Assembly: GCA_003427395.1 (NCBI GenBank)
Contig: BFEA01000007.1
Span: 4,970,648-4,994,678 of the forward strand
DNA: 24,031 nucleotides
Direction: 5' to 3'
Origin: Chara braunii
Lineage: Eukaryota; Streptophyta; Charophyceae; Charales; Characeae
Shown: one piece after another, positions 1-10,229 of the stretch
Numbering within the stretch: position 1 is the stretch's first letter
Layout: the number at the start of each line of letters is the position of its first letter
Notes under the pieces: model-generated
Seen by the model: the letters and a program-made list of their open reading frames with translations, nothing else
What the model was told of the DNA's origin: nothing
Database searches by the model: none
Translations under genes and position numbers: made by a program

Positions 1-132
<132 letters not shown>

Positions 133-153
133 TTAACTCCGACGAAACAGTTT

Positions 154-317
154 GTCACAGCCCCTCGTTTGTTGTCCTCTTCTCCCTCTCTGCCTACGGG
201 TTTACCGGGCAGTTCTATTTGACGATATATATATATATATATATATATATAGTCATAGCCCCTCGTTTGTTGTTCTCTTTTCCCTTTTTGCCTACGGTTT
301 ACCGTGCTGCTCTATCT
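154..317. repeat. Duplicated ~66-bp segment bracketing a (TA)n tract
   Basis: The segment at 154-220 recurs at 252-317, offset by 98 bp. Both copies share AGCCCCTCGTTTGTTGT followed by a pyrimidine-rich stretch and GCCTACGG, with scattered substitutions and small indels. A (TA)n tract at about 224-251 separates them. This looks like an old tandem duplication whose junction expanded into a microsatellite. Confidence 0.85.
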
Positions 318-1414
318 AACGGACCAACAACAATTGTAGACAACCAACAGCTTAATGAGCATACTACAAATAACCAGCTTCGATTGCAAGCACCAACAGA
401 CTTATCTGTCATTTGCGTAGCCACACACTGTTCATTAGCAATCACTCCTTATTGATGCGGGCACACCCTCAACCATCCTTCACAGACTGCTTCAAAACTC
501 ATTCGGGTTCATCGATTATGGCACAGGCAACCGCACCTGCACTAAAATACATGTTAGGAGATGCTTACCTTCTCCTCTCAATTACTATTGCAGTCACCAT
601 TCCCTCTCTATCACAACTCTCCCTCACCGCTTCCTTCCTTTATCCTCTCGTGCACCAAGCCGTGCTCAAAGCTTCATGCATGCCTGGACTCGATGTCACA
701 CATCTCACCCTAGTCTCGCCGAAGTTCCATGCACCCATTAACCGAGTCAACCATGGCCCTGCTAAGTATGCTGACTCAGCCCTCGTGACAATAGTTACAA
801 AAATCCAATCCAAGATGGCGATGCATCGAGCACACCCGTAGTGCCGAATGGGCAACTTCGACCTTCGGGGAGGGGGGGACTGCAGTTGAAGGAAGTGACT
901 CGAACCTGGAACCTCGATGTCCCACTCACCTGTTGTGCAAAATGAGAACGGATCTTTCGCTAGAATACAGAAAGATATACGATCGAATTCTTACCCTGTT
1001 TTCACCCGCCTCCCGCGTATAGCAAAGTTTCATGCCCAGTCTCGTTTGATACCCGTTGTCATTCTTCTTCTTACGTCTTGCCCCCTCATGCACTAGTCTG
1101 ATTCCTCTCCCGTTCATCTCCTTTCTCCTTGACTTCTTCTTTTTCTCCCTCGATCCTTACTGAAGCTTACTCCCCTCCTACGAATTCTCCCTTACTTCAC
1201 CTTCCCCTTACACTTCTTCCCAATGTATCTGGCAGCAAACCTGATCAAAAGCAAGAATGTCCGACGTAGACAGTGGATGTGGAAACGAGGTGTACGACTA
1301 CTAGAAGGTTAGGCTCTTCGCAAGGAGAAGCAAGAGCGACGACGACCATGCCACACAAAGGCAACTACGTAGGGGGCGATCACGACCACGACCCAAGGTG
1401 AACAAAGGAGGGAC
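318..1414. other. Unassigned sequence, no supportable gene
   Basis: A plus-strand frame at 413-841 stays open for 142 codons, but it opens at TTG, matches no family I recognise and has low-complexity composition, so I do not call it a gene. At 897-906 the decamer GACTCGAACC is, on the minus strand, a near-consensus tRNA B box, but no tRNA fold or convincing A box surrounds it. The stretch from 1060 to 1220 is pyrimidine-rich. A short palindromic repeat lies at 950-981. Confidence 0.6.
950..981. repeat. Copy 1 of a ~30-bp imperfect palindrome
   Basis: GGATCTTTCGCTAGAAT is followed by a complementary GAAAGATA arm, so the element could fold into a short hairpin. Three further copies with the same layout lie at 9499, 9703 and 9865. 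The copies at 950 and 9499 share the 16-mer ATCTTTCGCTAGAATA. Confidence 0.65.
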
Positions 1415-1490
1415 GGTTAACGACCCTTAAATTATTCACAATTTCCCTAGGAAGTTCAACATCTGAATGGACACCACCAGCCCAGAGAGG
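1415..1490. repeat. Left arm of a 76-bp inverted repeat flanking the tandem array
   Basis: This arm begins GGTTAACGACCCTTAAATTA and is the reverse complement of 3340-3415 over 76 bases with two mismatches (CTAGG against CTAAG, and CAGAG against CAAAG). The array begins at its inner edge with a truncated subunit at about 1489. No matching target-site duplication is evident immediately outside the two arms: GGGAC lies on the left and TTCTC on the right. Confidence 0.95.
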
Positions 1491-3290
1491 AACATGCTGG
1501 AATCAGTGATCTATTTTTTATGAAATTCCCGAGCAGGTGAATATGCTGGAATCGGTGAAAGATCTACTATAGGTCTGATAACATACATACAATACACTTC
1601 TCAACTTGCAGAAATTTCTGAGCAGGTGAGTATGTTGGAAACACCGAAGGTCTATGCAGTACCCCTCTCAACTCGCCGAAATTCCTGAGCAGGTGAATGT
1701 GTCGGGAACACCGAAGGTCTATCCCGCTCTCGAGACCCGATTTACACAAAAGGGGATATATGTTTTCTGAAATTTATGAGCAGGTGAACATGCTGGAATC
1801 GGTGAAAGACTCTACAATACACCTCTAAACTTGCTGAAATTTCTGAGCAGGTGAATATATCGGAAACGCGGAAGGTCTGTGCAGTACCCCTCTCAACTTG
1901 TTGAAATTCCTAAGCAGGTAAATGTGTCGGAAACAACGAAGGTCTATCCCGCTCTCGAGACCCGATTTACACAAAAGGGGATATATGTTTTTTCAAATTT
2001 CTGAGCAGGTGAACATGCTGGAATCGGTGAAAGAATCTACTATAAAGTTGATAATATACAATAAACCTTTCAACTTGTTGAAATTCCTAAGCAGGTGAAT
2101 ATGTCGGAAACACAGAAGGTCTATACAGTAGCCCTCTCAACTTGCTGAAATTCCTGAGCAGGTGAATATGGCGGAAACACCGAAAGTCTTTCCCACTCTC
2201 AGCACCCCATTTTACACAAAAGGTGATATATTTTTTATGAAATTCCCGAGCAGTTGAACATGCTGGAATCGGTGAAAGATTTACTATAGGTCTGAAAACA
2301 TACATACAATACACCTCTCAAGTTGCTGAAACTCCTGAGCAGGTGAATATGTTGGAAACACCGAAGGTCTATGCAGTACCCCTCTCAACTTGCTGAAATT
2401 CCTGAGCAGGTGAATGTGTCGGAAACACCGAAGGTCTATCCCACTCTCGAGACCCGATTTACACAAACGGGGATATATGTTTTCTGAAATTTCTGAGCAG
2501 GTGAACATGCTGGAATTGGTGAAAGACTCTACTATAGACTTGATAACATACAATACACCTCTCAACTTGTTGAAATTCCTAAGCAGGTGAATGAGCAGGT
2601 GAATATGTCGGAAACGCGGAAGGTCTATGCAGTAGCCCTCTCAACTTGTTGAAATTCCTAAGCAAGTGAATATATCGGAAACACCGAAGGTCTATCTCGC
2701 TCTCGACACCCCATTTTATATATTTTTTCTGAAATTCCCGAGCAGGTGAACATGCCGAAATCGGGGACAGATCTACTATAGGTCTGATAAAATACATACA
2801 ATACACCTCTCAACTTGCTGAAATTCCTTAGCAGGTGAATATGTCGGAAACACCGAAGGTCTATGCAGTACACCTTTCGACTTGCTGAAATCCCTGAGCA
2901 GGTGAATATGTTGGAAATGTCGAACGTCTCTTCGAATCTCGGCACCCGATTTACAGGAAAGAGGATATATTTTTTCTGAAATTTCTAAGCAGCTGAACAT
3001 ACTGGAAACGGTGAAAGACTTTTCTATAGGCCTGATGAAATACATACAATACACCTCTCAACTTGCTGAAATTCCTGAGTAGGTGAATATGTCGAAAACG
3101 TTAAAAGTCTCTTCGAATCTCGACACCCGATTTACACAACGAGGATATATTGTTTCTGAAATTTTCGAGTAGTTGAACATACCAGAAACGGTGAAAGATT
3201 ATACTATAGGCATGATGACATACGTACAATACACCTCTCAACTTGCTGAAATTCCTAAGCAGGTGAATATGTCGAAAACGTTGAAAGTGT
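1489..3290. repeat. Higher-order tandem array (satellite-like), about 7.5 units
   Basis: Three related subunits, C, A and B, repeat in fixed order. Each carries a core like GAAATTCCTGAGCAGGTGAA. Cores begin at 1522, 1611, 1678, 1769, 1836, 1903, 1994, 2080, 2147, 2239, 2328, 2395, 2486, 2572, 2651, 2731, 2820, 2887, 2978, 3068, 3158 and 3248. The A-to-B step is 67 bp (79 once, through a 12-bp duplication near 2590). B-to-C is usually 91 bp and C-to-A 86-90 bp. Successive A cores are therefore mostly 244-248 bp apart, with 225 for the first interval and 180 for the last. At the right end the A and B subunits are fused. Most cores contain CAGGTG. Minus-strand frames stay open for up to 95 codons, but only as a by-product of the repeat. 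Confidence 0.95.
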
Positions 3291-3298
3291 TCGACAAA

Positions 3299-3315
3299 CA
3301 AAAACAATGTTTTTG
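3299..3315. repeat. Short hairpin between array and right inverted repeat
   Basis: CAAAAAC at 3299-3305 and GTTTTTG at 3309-3315 form a perfect 7-bp stem with a 3-base loop. It sits in the roughly 50-bp spacer that separates the last array unit from the right inverted arm and belongs to neither. Confidence 0.5.
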
Positions 3316-3339
3316 TCAAAGGGAGTTGAATTTCAACCT

Positions 3340-3415
3340 CCTCTTTGGGCTGGTGGTGTCCATTCAGATGTTGAACTTCTTAGGGAAATTGTGAATAATT
3401 TAAGGGTCGTTAACC
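3340..3415. repeat. Right arm of the 76-bp inverted repeat
   Basis: This is the reverse complement of 1415-1490, differing at two of 76 positions. It ends 12 bp before the ATG at 3428 that opens the decayed DUF7869-like gene, so the arm lies where that gene's promoter or 5' leader would be expected. Confidence 0.95.
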
Positions 3416-3427
3416 TTCTCTCACTTG

Positions 3428-6400
3428 ATGAAGAATAACCCTTTGTTATGTTTGTCTCAAACAACAAGGTTTCACGCCTTGAATATTAACCCATTTATTT
3501 GTCATCGCAGACTCATTATGTCTTGCAACACTTCATATCGGCAAGCTGAATATGCAACGCAAACAAGTATGGACTGTGTGACGTCTAACACATTACTGGA
3601 TGAGAATTGTCATGCGGATACTCACGACCTCGCTATGTACTTTCCCGATTCCGAAGATGTAATTCGTGACAATACTTGTACCCCCGACTCGCCTGCTTGC
3701 AAGAGGATGAGAGAATTTGAATTCGATGTTATTACTTGAGAGAGTAGTTCCCTTGTCGTTCAACGTCCACGACCGACAACATAATCCGAATCCGATATTG
3801 CAGGTCATAAAGTTGATGGCAGAAACGCTAATAGGTTCATATCTGATGTAGACCATGTTTTATGGGTGCCCAAAAATCCACTTCAGGATCCCAAACATGA
3901 CACTTCCCACAATTTTCTTGACTTTCGACTTGCCAGAGAAGATTTGAAGTTATGTAAGGAAAGGGAAGAGGACAGTTGACGTTGAACTGCTTGAATTGGT
4001 TCTAGTGTCGATAGTTCTCCCGATAAAGAAAGTTATCCACGCAATAACGACAACAACAGCTCTAACCATCGTCATCGAAATCGTGAGGACAGTGACGATC
4101 TTGTTTCGGATTTTGATTGTGTGTTCCCACAAAGATTGTCATAAGAAAAACGTTCATATACTTATCGAAGGCGAATGTCGAGATCAAACAACGTTTTGGA
4201 ATCCGTTCATTAGAAGTTGAACAGGAAAGTGTTGGCAAGCGTTCGTGGATAAAATTGTTGTACACATGACCTTAGATGACATCAAAGTTGTTCGAAGCGC
4301 ATATTACTCCAAGGACCACAAAAACAGAGATGTGTGGTGGATTGAAACTTTGAAAAGGTTTACATTTGTAAAAGACGGCAAGGAGATTGTGCAACCTATT
4401 GTGGGGAAACGAAAGGTGTGCATTAGTGCATAGTGCTTTGGTGTATGTAGAAATACGTTTATAAAGAAACGGATGACCTTCTCGAAAAGTCATGTCATGC
4501 CAGAGCGTGGCAACATTGGACTAAGACGCACATTTGTTACCTATGCAGCAATGTATGGTAAACTAAAGTCATTTATACATTACAACGGAGATTCGATGCC
4601 CAATAACATGAAAACGAGAAATAGAGAATCGAGCGTGGTTTTGAGATTGTCCGACTCCTACAATAAGGTGGAAGTTTACAAGTTGTTGAATGCGCAATTT
4701 GACAACATGGACATTCTCGTTGTTTCTCTCCAAGTGTTTTATAACATGTGGAGAACACACTTTTGGCATGCAAAATTTCATGATATTGATCAAAATTTTG
4801 CAAAATGTGAGAAGTGCGTAAAATATAAAGAGTATCAATTATGCAAAATACACACGAGTACGTGAACATTTTGTTTCGTTGCGTGACAAATATTTGGACC
4901 TTAAGCACCAGCATTGAGCGGCTTAAGAGGTGTGGAGGAATGAATCGAAGTCTCAAACAGTTTGTGCATCATCATTGATGACATGCATCAAAATAAGACC
5001 AGTGTTTCACATTTCAATGGGGAAAACATATCGAAAGCATTTGCTAATGTCCTAATGTTGAAAATAAACTTGATATTGATCATCTCACACGAACGTTCTC
5101 CGTCTGTTCACGTTCACACGCGGTTTTCTTGCTACCCACACGACTCGAATGTTGTTGTATCGTCCATCAAGAAAGTCCTTCGTGAAATTCAGGCATCAAG
5201 CGACGTGCCTCTAACGTTTAGGATACAAGTGGATAATTGTTGGAGAGATAACAAGAATAAATATGTGTAAGCATTGACCGCAACTTTGATAAAATTCGGT
5301 TTCTTCAAAGAGGTTGAGTCCGGCTTCATGCTAGTAGGGCACACACACATCGATGTCGATGCCACTTTTAGTCACTTTTCCTGTAAACTAAAAATGCATG
5401 ATGCATACACTATGATTGATCTCTTTAAGCTTATCGTTCGTTCGCAAATTGACCGCCCGTCATGTACATTCATGAATGAAATTGCAAAATCGAGAAGTGT
5501 TGTGAAAACATTTTTAGTGAAGGGGTTGACAGATCACACTCGTCCACATGCATTTAATTTTTTTATTGAGGATGTTAACCTTCTGTTCCTGTGGAAGGAG
5601 TATTGTACGAGTCATGAGTGGTCTTCGACAGTTTACTTTGTTAATAGAGATGCGAATAAGAGATATGCAAGACCGCAGTGGTCATTTCAATCAATGTCTG
5701 TCTCTCATGATCGAAATCATAACGATTTTGTTTCATTTGTTGAAGGCGCAAAGACATTCGTTGATTGATTACAAAAAACAAGCAACACAAGTGGGTTGGA
5801 ATGAAGGATGAGATAAACTTTTTGAAGGAGAGTGCGTTGTCATAATGAAAACGGTTTTTAGAAACAATTGAAGATTAGTATGGGTCTGAATCTCGAAGGT
5901 CATCGCTCGAGGCTGGCTTCTGACCGTAATAGAAGGAATTATGAAGGATGATTAAGAGGACATTGATATTGCTTTCCTCATGAAAAATGACGAGAACAAA
6001 GAATCATTTTTTTTAGGATCCGCTAACGAGCGTCCCAAACCAGAGTTCAACCCTGTGACAGACGTCGAAAAGGGTCAATTTGTTCTTTTACATCCTTAAC
6101 AAGATGATATTGACAAAGATTTTCCTGTGTGGATATAAAAGTTGTTTTTGTTGTTGACAATGACGTCAGATCGTCGACTTTCAACCACGTTCTCATTAAA
6201 TATTGAGTATCGCAACCTGTCGTGAAATGCATCGTGTGCAATATACGAATACGTGGAAGAAGACATGGAAGAAGGACAAAACGTCACTTGAGCAATGGCA
6301 GCATCAAAATTGTATTTTGTGGAGGTGGACATAAAAAATATCACTTCTACAGAATGGACTGCACATTCAAAAATTAGCCAGAGAAACAATTATGGCATGC

Positions 6401-6432
6401 GTTGCTCTTCCTCATGATGGAGAAGAACGTTA
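3428..6432 (+). pseudogene. Decayed DUF7869-family (transposase-like) gene
   Basis: The coding signal shifts frame several times. Frame 2 runs from the ATG at 3428 to about 4120 (open to 3739, then interrupted by stops). Frame 0 runs from about 4120 to 4865, with stops after 4220 and 4433. Frame 1 covers about 4864-4960 and frame 0 resumes at 4962-5768, with a single TAA at 5268. Short pieces follow in frames 2 and 1, and the last part (about 6251-6431) is in frame 2. Visible family marks, in order: cysteines near CSHKDC and GKCW; a block ending FAKCEKCVKYK at about 4800; IIIDDMHQNKTS at about 4968; YPHDSN at about 5136; QVDNCWRDNKNKYV just before 5268; LVGHTHIDVDATFSHFS at about 5331-5381; GQFVLLHP near 6080; and a tryptophan-rich C-terminus. 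As I recall the family, the Asp/Asn/His motifs with GHTH.D.D are its core and resemble an RNase H-like catalytic fold. It is thought to be mobile-element derived, but its biochemical role is not settled. The many stops and shifts make this copy non-functional. The family assignment is from memory of its motifs. Confidence 0.8.
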
Positions 6433-6530
6433 ACGTAAGAGATGTCATCACAACTTATGTCATGGCATGCCTTGGTCTTCCTGATGATGAATAATATTAG
6501 CGTAAACGATGTCATCACAACTTTCTTATG
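6391..6530. repeat. 70-bp tandem duplication over the end of the decayed gene
   Basis: TGGCATGC followed by a CTTCCT.ATGATG block and GATGTCATCACAACTT occurs twice with period 70 (6391-6460 and 6461-6530). The copies differ at scattered sites. The first copy contains the last codons and stop of the DUF7869-like relic. Confidence 0.85.
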
Positions 6531-6558
6531 GTAGTGCGACTTTCATATGTAGTACTTA

Positions 6559-6846
6559 ATTTCATCGCTTGTAGTGTTTATTTTAATTTTTTTTACAACT
6601 TTTATATAAATTTTATCTCATTCAAGTATGGTCATGACTATGTTTTGTTGTTTCGTAGAATGTTCCAATCATTTGCGCCGACTAGAACGTTGTCCAATGA
6701 CGATTTCATTGTTTGTAAAGTTTATTTTAAACTTTCTTACAACGTTAGTCCCAATTTTGTCTCATTCAAATATTGTTTGAACCATATTTTGTTGTTTCAC
6801 AGAATGGTCTAACCATTTGCGACTACTGGATGGTCGCCCAATGACA
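6559..6846. repeat. 144-bp tandem duplication
   Basis: Copy 1 (6559-6702) and copy 2 (6703-6846) share, in order, ATTTCAT, GTTTATTTTAA, CTCATTCAA, TTTTGTTGTTTC, AGAATG, CATTTGCG and CCAATGAC. The divergence suggests age. The open frame at 6528-6812 is a by-product of this AT-rich repeat and is not called a gene. Confidence 0.85.
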
Positions 6847-7018
6847 TCGTATGAAGAAGAAACATCTGGCATGATATGGGGGCAATATTTTCCCTTCTGA
6901 AGTCATTTTTAAGGATTCATTAGTTAGTGTCCGAGGCGTGGACGTCGCGCCGTACCATTGAGAACATTGTCCTTAGCAGTCTCTCTACATTTGTGGTCGT
7001 CGGTGTTGCGGGTCGGGA

Positions 7019-7426
7019 ATGTACCCACAAGAGTTTCTCGCGTCATTCTCACATTTGTACTTTGCAGCGAAGTTCTACTTCAATAATTTGAAGGTCATGA
7101 CATTGTTTTCTTTGGCGGCATGTATCCAAGGTCGTTGCAAGGTATCCTTTTTTATTTATAACGCCTATTCTGCAAGTGCAAGCACGTCCAATGAAGATAA
7201 CGTTGACATGAGAAGGGCAACTGGATTTCAGAGAGTGATCAGAGAACAACTGACGTTGAAAGCATTAGTGGATGACCTTGTTGACACGACAATCAAATAT
7301 GTACGACATCTCCTGTTGTGGGAATATGAGAAAACAGAAACGCATGTACAATACAGGGACCCTACACATCATGAACAAAATGATACCGCTTTTTTGGAAG
7401 ATTGTACGGTTTACAATACAAGATAA
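7019..7426 (+). CDS. Unrecognised open frame, 135 codons, doubtful
   Basis: A continuous plus-strand frame encodes a hydrophobic, aromatic-rich first third (residues 1-45, with a cluster of Phe, Tyr and Leu) and then a polar region rich in Glu, Asp and Thr that ends in NTR. No domain or family motif is recognisable. It lies about 0.6 kb downstream of the DUF7869-like relic, on the same strand. Its last codons enter a 125-bp tandem duplication, and the duplicate copy does not preserve the frame. It could be part of the same mobile element, an isolated exon or chance. No ribosomal or splice signal favours any of these. Confidence 0.15.
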   Translation: MYPQEFLASFSHLYFAAKFYFNNLKVMTLFSLAACIQGRCKVSFFIYNAYSASASTSNEDNVDMRRATGFQRVIREQLTLKALVDDLVDTTIKYVRHLLLWEYEKTETHVQYRDPTHHEQNDTAFLEDCTVYNTR

Positions 7427-7625
7427 CTAACTTAGCTAAGTCCAAAGTATGATGGCAAAATATTCTTTTAATTGCAAATCGGGGTGCTATATGTATGGGG
7501 GTCCGAGATAACACTAGTTTGGAAGATTGGACAACTTACAGTATAAGATAGCTAACTTAGTTAAGTCAAAAGTATGATGGAAATTTTTTTTTATACTGCA
7601 AATCGCAATGCTATCTGTCCAAAAG
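7393..7625. repeat. 125-bp tandem duplication
   Basis: TTTGGAAGATTG followed by TAAGATA.CTAACTTAG, AAGTATGATGG and TGCAAATCG occurs at 7393-7517 and again from 7518 to about 7625. This is the third separate tandem duplication in the 1.2 kb after the decayed gene, and its sequence is unrelated to the other two. Confidence 0.85.
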
Positions 7626-9480
7626 TTTGACCATGTTTTTTGCTTTTATGCACCCTGGTCTTTCCTAAGTGACAACACTTGAAGATGTAAGGGACAAAAA
7701 ACCCTTTGCCCGACATGTGAAGTTTTCAAAGTCTTACATGAAAGATATTTTTTTCTTTTGTGGTATTCATGTATGGTTATGAATGTTATGAAGAAGGTTT
7801 TTATGTTAACAACACAAACAAGTAGTTCTTTATATGTTTCGAAATTCGTTAAACTTTTCATCATTATATTCTTTACATATCGAAAATCTTCTTATTTTGT
7901 TTGTAAATATCATCGTGTGTTTTGTCAAATATTGATAATTTAGGCATATTCACTTTCCATAAAACATTTCATTTTTCACGAAAACATCGTTACAAACAGT
8001 GTAGAGAGATGTATTGATATGGGTTTAGTAGATTCATACAGAATGAGAATCGTTATACCTGAAAATTCTTTGCCCCTAGAACCTCGTCTAGGTTTCGGCA
8101 GAGCTCCCGCTATCAGTGGGCGGACCTTCCATAAGACCTTGTTGTTCTCCTATGGGTTTCCAATCCCGCCTGCCGCCTTCCTCTCTGAACCAACAGACTA
8201 GACTGAGAGTGAGAAGGGCAGAAGAAGAAACGTTAAGTCACGCAGATACAAGGAGGGTGCACTCATACTCCCGTTAGAGGACCTTGAAGCTTAAGTCGCC
8301 TAAGAACCCCGCAATGATGGCCAATGCGCAGTAGGATGGCTAAGCCAAAGCCAAAGTACGAAAAGATAACCCTCTGACATTCCCCCAAATCACAGGAGTG
8401 ACCCCCTTTGCAGAAGCCCAATCACACTTTTAAACCGTCGTACTCCTACAGATGATTAGAATGCAGTTACGCGGCCTCCGGAATACTCCTCTCAAATAAA
8501 TCACCCCCGTCAAAGTGCAGTAAACGCAGTCAAACTCAACCAAATGTTTAGCAAATGTATAGCGCAAACTCAACTAGACGGGTAGTAAACACTACATACT
8601 TACACAACAACGGTCGGCAACGCACGGCGCAAACTTTCGCAAATCGAGCGCTTATAGACACACAACAAGAGTTAGCGTTGATGCACAGTGAAAACACGGC
8701 AAAAATACAACAAACGCTGTGCTCATTAAACAAGAGTAGTAGCCTCGTTCACACGGATAGTCGTCCCATGGTGATGAATTACGATTTTGAAGCGGTCAAC
8801 ATCAATAATAACAGTATAAAATCAAACAAAAAACAATGGTTATCGAATCCGAGTAATTAACAGCAACGTCTTGAGTAACTAGAGCGAGTGTCGTGTCCCA
8901 ACCCGACAGCAACAACTAAATAAGAACCAGCAGTCCGCAAACTAAGAACAGTCATGTACCATCACTCTCTTAATCAAGGAAGAACTCTCAGTCTGTTAAT
9001 CCCTGTTACGTCAGAACCAAAGTTCAAAGACCGTTGTGCATCATCCTTAATTGTCACGTGAGCATCGTCACTAGAAGGTAAGTCGCCCCTCACCTTTCTC
9101 CTTCGTTCATGCAGTGCTAGTGTCGAGCACACCATCCAGCTCGTCTGGCTTCAAACCTTGGAAACATCCGTCGCTTCACCCGATTCATGCCCTTTGTCCG
9201 CCCAGTGCACGCAATTGCTAAAATCAACTCCGTTCAAACTGCATTCATGGTCATGCCCACGAGCAGCATGACTAAGGTGACCAATATACGAGAGGCAAAG
9301 CGAAATTAGAATGGAAATAAGATAAAGGCGATCAAAAGATGGGCGGTGTCGTGACGAGTAGCCACCAGGCCGACCACAACTCGATGACGATTGCAAATTG
9401 CAGCTCGATCGACATCAACCAGGTGAATAAGAAGACCACCCCGACCACCACTAAGTGGCTTGCTCCAGCCGACCACCACC
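7626..9480. other. Unassigned sequence
   Basis: The stretch from about 7630 to 8010 is AT-rich. From 8020 to 9480 it is closer to balanced composition. The open frames here (for example 101 codons at 8555-8860, plus strand, asparagine- and glutamine-rich) show no recognisable motif and have comparable opposing frames, so none is called. No RNA gene or mobile-element end is evident. Confidence 0.55.
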
Positions 9481-9498
9481 AACCATATGAATTTAAAA

Positions 9499-9895
9499 TG
9501 TATCTTTCGCTAGAATATGGAAAGAAACATTGTCATATAGGCAGCCCCTCTGTCGCTCGTTATTTGTGCGGAAGATATTTTCGTCGTCTCATCTGCATCC
9601 CTTCTCACACACCACCCTTCCACTAACTTTCACTCGCAACCGCTATTCAACAGTTCCATGTGTGCATCAGCTGAGCATCCTGCCAATATACAAAATGGGA
9701 GGGGATCTTCCTCAAGAACATAGGAAGATACATTGCGACAGACATATACATTGAAAAGAAACCCAATGTGAGTATTGACTAAGGAACTGTCAGGCGCAAA
9801 TGTCGTCGCTCACTCACGTGTGAGAGAGGGAGATCTTCGTCCGAAGAATGAGCGAGATGGGAAAGGATCTATCGGTAAAACATGGAAATATACAC
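9499..9895. repeat. Three spaced copies of the ~30-bp palindrome
   Basis: The copies begin at 9499, 9703 and 9865. Each follows the plan (G)GATCTTTC, then a CTAGAACAT-like centre, then GGAAAGATACA, with CATTG or CACTG after the last three. Parts of the two arms are complementary, so each can form a hairpin. Spacing is 204 and 162 bp and the sequence between copies is not repeated, which argues against a simple tandem array. Confidence 0.65.
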
Positions 9896-10003
9896 TGCTC
9901 TCCAGCCATGAGTGCAAAGAGATAGAGAGAGGCTACTTCCATCGATAGGATGATAAAAATCGGATCGAATCTTAGACTAGATCGATGAGAAGATGCATCC
10001 TGT

Positions 10004-10051
10004 TGTCGGTGTGAATACCCTTACAAAGGTATCCGCCTTGGTTTTTGCAAG
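10004..10051. repeat. Left arm of a 48-bp inverted repeat
   Basis: TGTCGGTGTGAATACCC through TTTTTGCAAG is the reverse complement of 12604-12651 with 6 differences in 48, all transitions. The inner part (GAATACC...GGTATCC) is also a palindrome by itself. Together the arms bound a 2.65-kb interval. No convincing target-site duplication was found outside them. Confidence 0.8.
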
Positions 10052-10209
10052 CGGCAAAAATAAGTTTGGTTTAAAGATTAAGTATTCCACGCGAGGCTCA
10101 GTTGCGTCTATGGTTTACAAAGGTTGGATGGTTGACTAGAGTGGAGAGTGTGTGGGCGCACGGATTAGAGACGTGCGTGATCCTTTTATTTTTGATTGAT
10201 GATTGTGGA

Positions 10210-10229
10210 GGTCGGCGTAGTCGCCGACC
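10210..10229. repeat. Perfect 8-bp hairpin
   Basis: GGTCGGCG at 10210-10217 and CGCCGACC at 10222-10229 are exact complements with a TAGT loop. A T-rich stretch follows (AGATTTTTGTTT). It resembles a terminator in shape, but in this eukaryotic setting no role can be assigned. Confidence 0.6.

Noticed and set aside
219-455. 78-codon frame beginning in the (TA)n tract
   Set aside because: The start is not ATG, the first part is microsatellite and the rest overlaps a duplicated segment without coding signs.
880-930. Possible tRNA gene on the minus strand
   Set aside because: Only a B-box-like decamer is present. No acceptor stem, anticodon arm or A box can be drawn.
1489-3290. CRISPR-like repeat-spacer pattern
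   Set aside because: The intervals between cores are themselves repeated, the unit is about 245 bp and the window is eukaryotic.
1567-3319. Series of minus-strand open frames with similar peptides (HIHLLRNF-like blocks) across the array
   Set aside because: The similarity comes from the DNA repeat. Frames change between units, none is long and none resembles a known repeat protein.
5268-5270. In-frame TAA in the best-conserved part of the DUF7869-like relic as a sign of a non-standard genetic code
   Set aside because: TGA and TAG stops and several frameshifts occur in the same relic, so plain decay explains it.
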